From positions 62,001-126,000 of the forward strand of contig NZ_FNBT01000005.1 in assembly GCF_900102425.1 (NCBI RefSeq): DNA of 64,000 nucleotides, given 5' to 3'. The position numbers and the translations under genes are program-made. The notes beneath the pieces are model-generated. The model searched no databases and was not told the DNA's origin. It saw only the letters and a list, made by a program, of their open reading frames with translations. Below, piece by piece: positions 61,527 through 64,000 of the stretch (within the stretch, counting starts at the first letter, position 1; each line of letters opens with the position of its first letter). The stretch is from Blastococcus aurantiacus. GTDB taxonomy: Bacteria; Actinomycetota; Actinomycetes; Mycobacteriales; Geodermatophilaceae.

Positions 61527-62429
61527 GTGCGCTGGTACACCGTCCCCGCAGCCGTCTCCGCCACGGGAGCCGGGATGCTCGCCTACGCGAGCCTGTACGA
61601 GCGCACCCGCTGGACGCTCCGCCGCTTCGACGTCCCGGTCCTGGCACCGGGCTCCGCGCCGTTGACCGTGCTGCACATCTCCGACCTGCACATGACCGCC
61701 GGGCAGCGGTCGAAGCAGGAGTGGGTCGCGGGCCTGGCCGCGCTCGAACCGGACCTGGTCATCAACACCGGCGACAACCTGGCCGGCTTCGACGCCGTCC
61801 CCCCGACGCTGGCGGCGCTGGGGCCGCTGATGGAGCGGCCGGGCGCGTTCGTGCTGGCCAGCAACGACTACTACGCGCCGCGGCCGAAGAACCCGCTCAA
61901 GTACTTCTTCCCCGGCCACAAGCGGGTGCACGGCGACGAGCTGCCCTGGCGGGACCTGCGCGACGGGATGCTCGACCGCGGCTGGCTGGACCTCACCAAC
62001 GCCGCGGGGGAGCTGATCGTCGACGGACGCCGGATCGCGTTCGCCGGCGTCGACGACTCGCACCTGTTGCGCGACCGGTACGACGTCGTCGCGGGGCCGG
62101 CCGACCCGGAGGCCGACCTGCGCCTGGGCTTGGCGCACTCCCCCGAGCCACGGGTGCTGGACCGGTTCGCCGCCGACGGCTACGACCTGCTGCTGTGCGG
62201 CCACACCCACGGCGGTCAGCTGCGGGTGCCCTTCTACGGCGCGCTGGTGACCAACTGCGGCATCGACCGCGACCGGGTGCGCTGGCTGCACCGCTGGGCC
62301 GGGCCCCGGCCCGGGCGGCCGAACGGCACCTGGCTGCACATCTCGGCCGGACTGGGCACGAGCCCCTACGCCCCGGCCCGGTTCGCCTGCCCCCCCGAGG
62401 CCACCCTGCTCACGCTCACCGCCCGGTGA
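61527..62429 (+). CDS. metallophosphoesterase (YkuE-like, Rv3683 type)
   Basis: The 300-residue protein has an N-terminal hydrophobic stretch (YTVPAAVSATGAGMLAYASLYE), then a calcineurin-like domain: VLHISDLHMTAGQR (D-x-H), LVINTGDNLAGFD (GD), FVLASNDYY (GN-D/H position) and LLLCGHTHGGQLRVPF (GHxHGG). The two-metal site is complete. Substrate could be UDP-diacylglucosamine-like or a wall glycolipid. GTG start after a -10 box. A dispersed hairpin copy begins at its stop. Confidence 0.92.
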   Translation: MRWYTVPAAVSATGAGMLAYASLYERTRWTLRRFDVPVLAPGSAPLTVLHISDLHMTAGQRSKQEWVAGLAALEPDLVINTGDNLAGFDAVPPTLAALGPLMERPGAFVLASNDYYAPRPKNPLKYFFPGHKRVHGDELPWRDLRDGMLDRGWLDLTNAAGELIVDGRRIAFAGVDDSHLLRDRYDVVAGPADPEADLRLGLAHSPEPRVLDRFAADGYDLLLCGHTHGGQLRVPFYGALVTNCGIDRDRVRWLHRWAGPRPGRPNGTWLHISAGLGTSPYAPARFACPPEATLLTLTAR

Positions 62430-62487
62430 AGGACCCCTCTGCCCCCCACCGCTCGCACGCTCGCGGCGGGACCCTGCAGAGGGGCCG
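62428..62487 (-). repeat. dispersed hairpin element, copy E
   Basis: On the plus strand CCCCTCTGC pairs perfectly with GCAGAGGGG. The interior has CCCCCCACCGCTCGC and GCGGCGGG. Orientation is opposite to B-D. It touches the metallophosphoesterase stop and precedes tRNA-Pro by 35 bases. Confidence 0.85.
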
Positions 62488-62522
62488 ACAAAGACAGCGC
62501 GTTAGACTCGACCAGCGCACCT

Positions 62523-62599
62523 CGGGGTGTGGCGCAGCTTGGTAGCGCGCGTCGTTCGGGACGACGAGGCCGCAGGTTCAAATCCTGTCACCCCGACCA
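62523..62599 (+). tRNA. tRNA-Pro (anticodon CGG), 3' CCA encoded
   Basis: The acceptor stem CGGGGTG pairs with CACCCCG. The D arm is GCGC/GCGC. Anticodon stem CGTCG/CGACG holds loop TTCGGGA, anticodon CGG reading proline CCG. T-arm is GCAGG-TTCAAAT-CCTGT. Discriminator A is at 62596 and CCA follows at 62597-62599. A 14-bp terminator hairpin follows directly. Confidence 0.97.
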
Positions 62600-62601
62600 G
62601 C

Positions 62602-62632
62602 ACTCAGGGGCCGCCGATGGCGGCCCCTGAGT
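62602..62632 (+). terminator. terminator of tRNA-Pro
   Basis: A perfect 14-bp stem (ACTCAGGGGCCGCC with its complement) has a GAT loop, 2 bases past the tRNA CCA end. It is followed by CGTT. Confidence 0.88.
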
Positions 62633-62702
62633 CGTTCCGCGCCGAGGAATGGCCGGAGCCGTTCCGGTTGAGCACCTCTCCCCGGGGGCACCGGGGAGCC
62701 CG

Positions 62703-64000
62703 ATGACCGAATGGCTGCTCCTCCTCGCCGCGGTGGTGCTCACCGTCTTCACCGGCTTCTTCGTCGCAGCCGAGTTCTCCCTCACCACCGTCGACCGCGG
62801 GCGGGCGGAGGAGGCCGCCGCCACCGGCGACTCCCGGGGCCGCTCGGTGGTGCGCGCGCTGAAGACGCTGTCCACCCAGCTGTCGGCCGCGCAGTTCGGC
62901 ATCACGATCACCACGCTGGTCGTGGGCTACCTCGCCGAGCCGGCGATCGGCCAGCTCCTGCACGGGCCGCTGGAGACGCTGGGCCTGCGCGAGGCCACCG
63001 CGACCGGAGTGGCGCTGGCCCTGGCCATCGCGCTGGCCACCACGCTGCAGATGCTGCTCGGAGAGCTCGGCCCCAAGAACCTCGCCATCGCCGACCCGAT
63101 GGCGGTCGCCGCGTTCGTCGCGCCGGGCATGCGTGCCTTCACCCGCGTCACCGGCCCCGTCGTCGGGGCGCTGCAGCGGCTGGCCAACTGGATCGTCCGC
63201 CGGCTCGGGTTCGAGCCGCGCGAGGAGCTGGACACCGCCCGGGGTGCCGAGGAGCTGGTCTCGGTCGCGCGCCGCTCGGCCGAGGAGGGCGACCTGTCCC
63301 CCGTCGCGGCCCGGCTGCTGCAGCGGTCTCTCCGGCTGGGCGACAAGCTCGCCACCGACGTGATGACCCCGCGCACCCGGCTCTGGACGCTGCGGTCCAG
63401 CGCCACCGCTGCGGACGTGATCGCCGCCGCCATCGAGTCCGGCAACTCGCGCTTCCCGGTGTACGGCTCGGACCTCGACGAGGTGACGGGGGTGGTGCAC
63501 GTCAAGCACGCCGTCTCCGTGCCGGAGGCCGAGCGCGGGACCCGCACCGCGGGGGAACTCGCCGTCCCGGTGCTCGCCGTCCCCTCCTCGCTGCAGCTGG
63601 AGCGGCTGCTGGACCTGCTGCGCGACCAGGGGCTCCAACTGGCGCTCGTCGTGGACGAGTGGGGCGCCACCCACGGCGTCGTGACCCTGGAGGACATCGT
63701 CGAGGAGCTGGTGGGCGAGATCGCCGACGAGACCGACCGGCCGCTGCGCACGATGCGCCGGATCGACGGCGACACCTGGGTGGTGTCGGGTCTGCTGCGC
63801 CCCGACGAGGTGCTGGAACGCACCGGCGTCGCCGTCCCCGAGGGCCGCTACGAGACGATCGCGGGGCTGCTGGCCGAGCGGCTGCAGCGGCTGCCCGAGC
63901 CGGGCGACTCGGTACGGCTGGACGACGCCGAGCTGACCGTCGAGACCGTGGAGGGGCGTCGGGTGGCCCGGGTCCGCGTGCACCGCCTGGAGACCCCGGA
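62703..64000 (+). CDS. CNNM/DUF21-CBS-CorC_HlyC family transporter (3' truncated by window)
   Basis: The frame from ATG 62703 stays open to the window end (432 residues seen). The DUF21 membrane domain comes first: EWLLLLAAVVLTVFTGFFVAAEFSLTTVDRGR, AQFGITITTLVVGYLAEPAIGQLL and TLQMLLGELGPKNLAIADP. A CBS pair follows (VMTPRTRLWTL, then SGNSRFPVYGSDLDEVTGVVHVK and LALVVDEWGATHGVVTLEDIVEELVGEI). A CorC_HlyC domain closes (TWVVSGLLRPDEVLERTGVAVPEG onwards). Members are Mg2+/Co2+ exporters, earlier called hemolysins. Probably the first of a pair, as such genes usually are, but the next gene is outside the window. Confidence 0.93.
   Translation, partial: MTEWLLLLAAVVLTVFTGFFVAAEFSLTTVDRGRAEEAAATGDSRGRSVVRALKTLSTQLSAAQFGITITTLVVGYLAEPAIGQLLHGPLETLGLREATATGVALALAIALATTLQMLLGELGPKNLAIADPMAVAAFVAPGMRAFTRVTGPVVGALQRLANWIVRRLGFEPREELDTARGAEELVSVARRSAEEGDLSPVAARLLQRSLRLGDKLATDVMTPRTRLWTLRSSATAADVIAAAIESGNSRFPVYGSDLDEVTGVVHVKHAVSVPEAERGTRTAGELAVPVLAVPSSLQLERLLDLLRDQGLQLALVVDEWGATHGVVTLEDIVEELVGEIADETDRPLRTMRRIDGDTWVVSGLLRPDEVLERTGVAVPEGRYETIAGLLAERLQRLPEPGDSVRLDDAELTVETVEGRRVARVRVHRLETP

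Overview
The window is a very GC-rich actinobacterial chromosome segment. Gene content and order match the Mycobacterium tuberculosis topA to ponA2 interval (Rv3646c to about Rv3683), although this is not a mycobacterium. The base composition, short intergenic gaps, many GTG starts, 4-base GTGA gene overlaps and leaderless -10 elements fit a soil or stone actinomycete. Geodermatophilaceae (Blastococcus, Geodermatophilus, Modestobacter) is my best guess at family level, but that is inference. I see no insertion sequence, integrase, prophage, CRISPR array or rRNA. There is one tRNA.

Layout. 1-6.3 kb: the 3' end of a trans-aconitate methyltransferase gene, a second methyltransferase, DNA topoisomerase I, and a WXG100-like/DUF1023 pair. 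6.3-8.6 kb: a K+-independent proton-pumping pyrophosphatase. 8.9-19 kb: the 'helicase/secretion neighbourhood', made of an MrfA-type helicase and a minimal Tad pilus/secretion locus (CpaE-like, TadA, TadB, TadC, DUF4244 pilin-like, two TadE-like) split by a divergent cupin gene. A HAD-IB hydrolase and a degenerate Fic-like protein follow. 19-36 kb: a lineage-variable stretch with scattered late cobalamin genes (cobS, cobD, cobQ, cobT, cobA/siroheme fusion), def, PlsC, MFS, a GlgC-like protein, a PemK-like toxin and small proteins. 36-40 kb: a class F sortase with an overlapping gene for its probable substrate, then an ABC transporter/XRE regulator operon. 40-46 kb: catabolic and redox genes (DODA-like dioxygenase, PucR regulator, alkylsulfatase-like MBL, DUF202 pair, acyl-CoA dehydrogenase, FhuF-like). 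46-62.5 kb: a second strongly syntenic block with acs, holin-X, epoxide hydrolase-like, marP, cupredoxin, CoA-type NUDIX, TlpA-like, nth, crp, NUDIX, ridA, DUF4177-like, two Get3/ArsA-like ATPases (BagAB), a class A PBP, YqeY and a metallophosphoesterase. 62.5-64 kb: tRNA-Pro(CGG) and the start of a CNNM/CorC-type transporter cut by the window end.

The main structural signals not explained by genes are these. Five copies of an intergenic hairpin element in 48-62.5 kb keep their terminal stem paired although its sequence changes. A perfect 16-bp palindrome covers the start codon of the PucR-family gene. A perfect 32-bp palindrome contains both stop codons of a convergent pair. Back-to-back -10 elements form an inverted repeat between divergent genes. 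TAnnnT boxes lie 6-8 bases before many start codons, which indicates leaderless transcripts. Two genes around 33.6-33.8 kb have CTG as the best-placed start codon.
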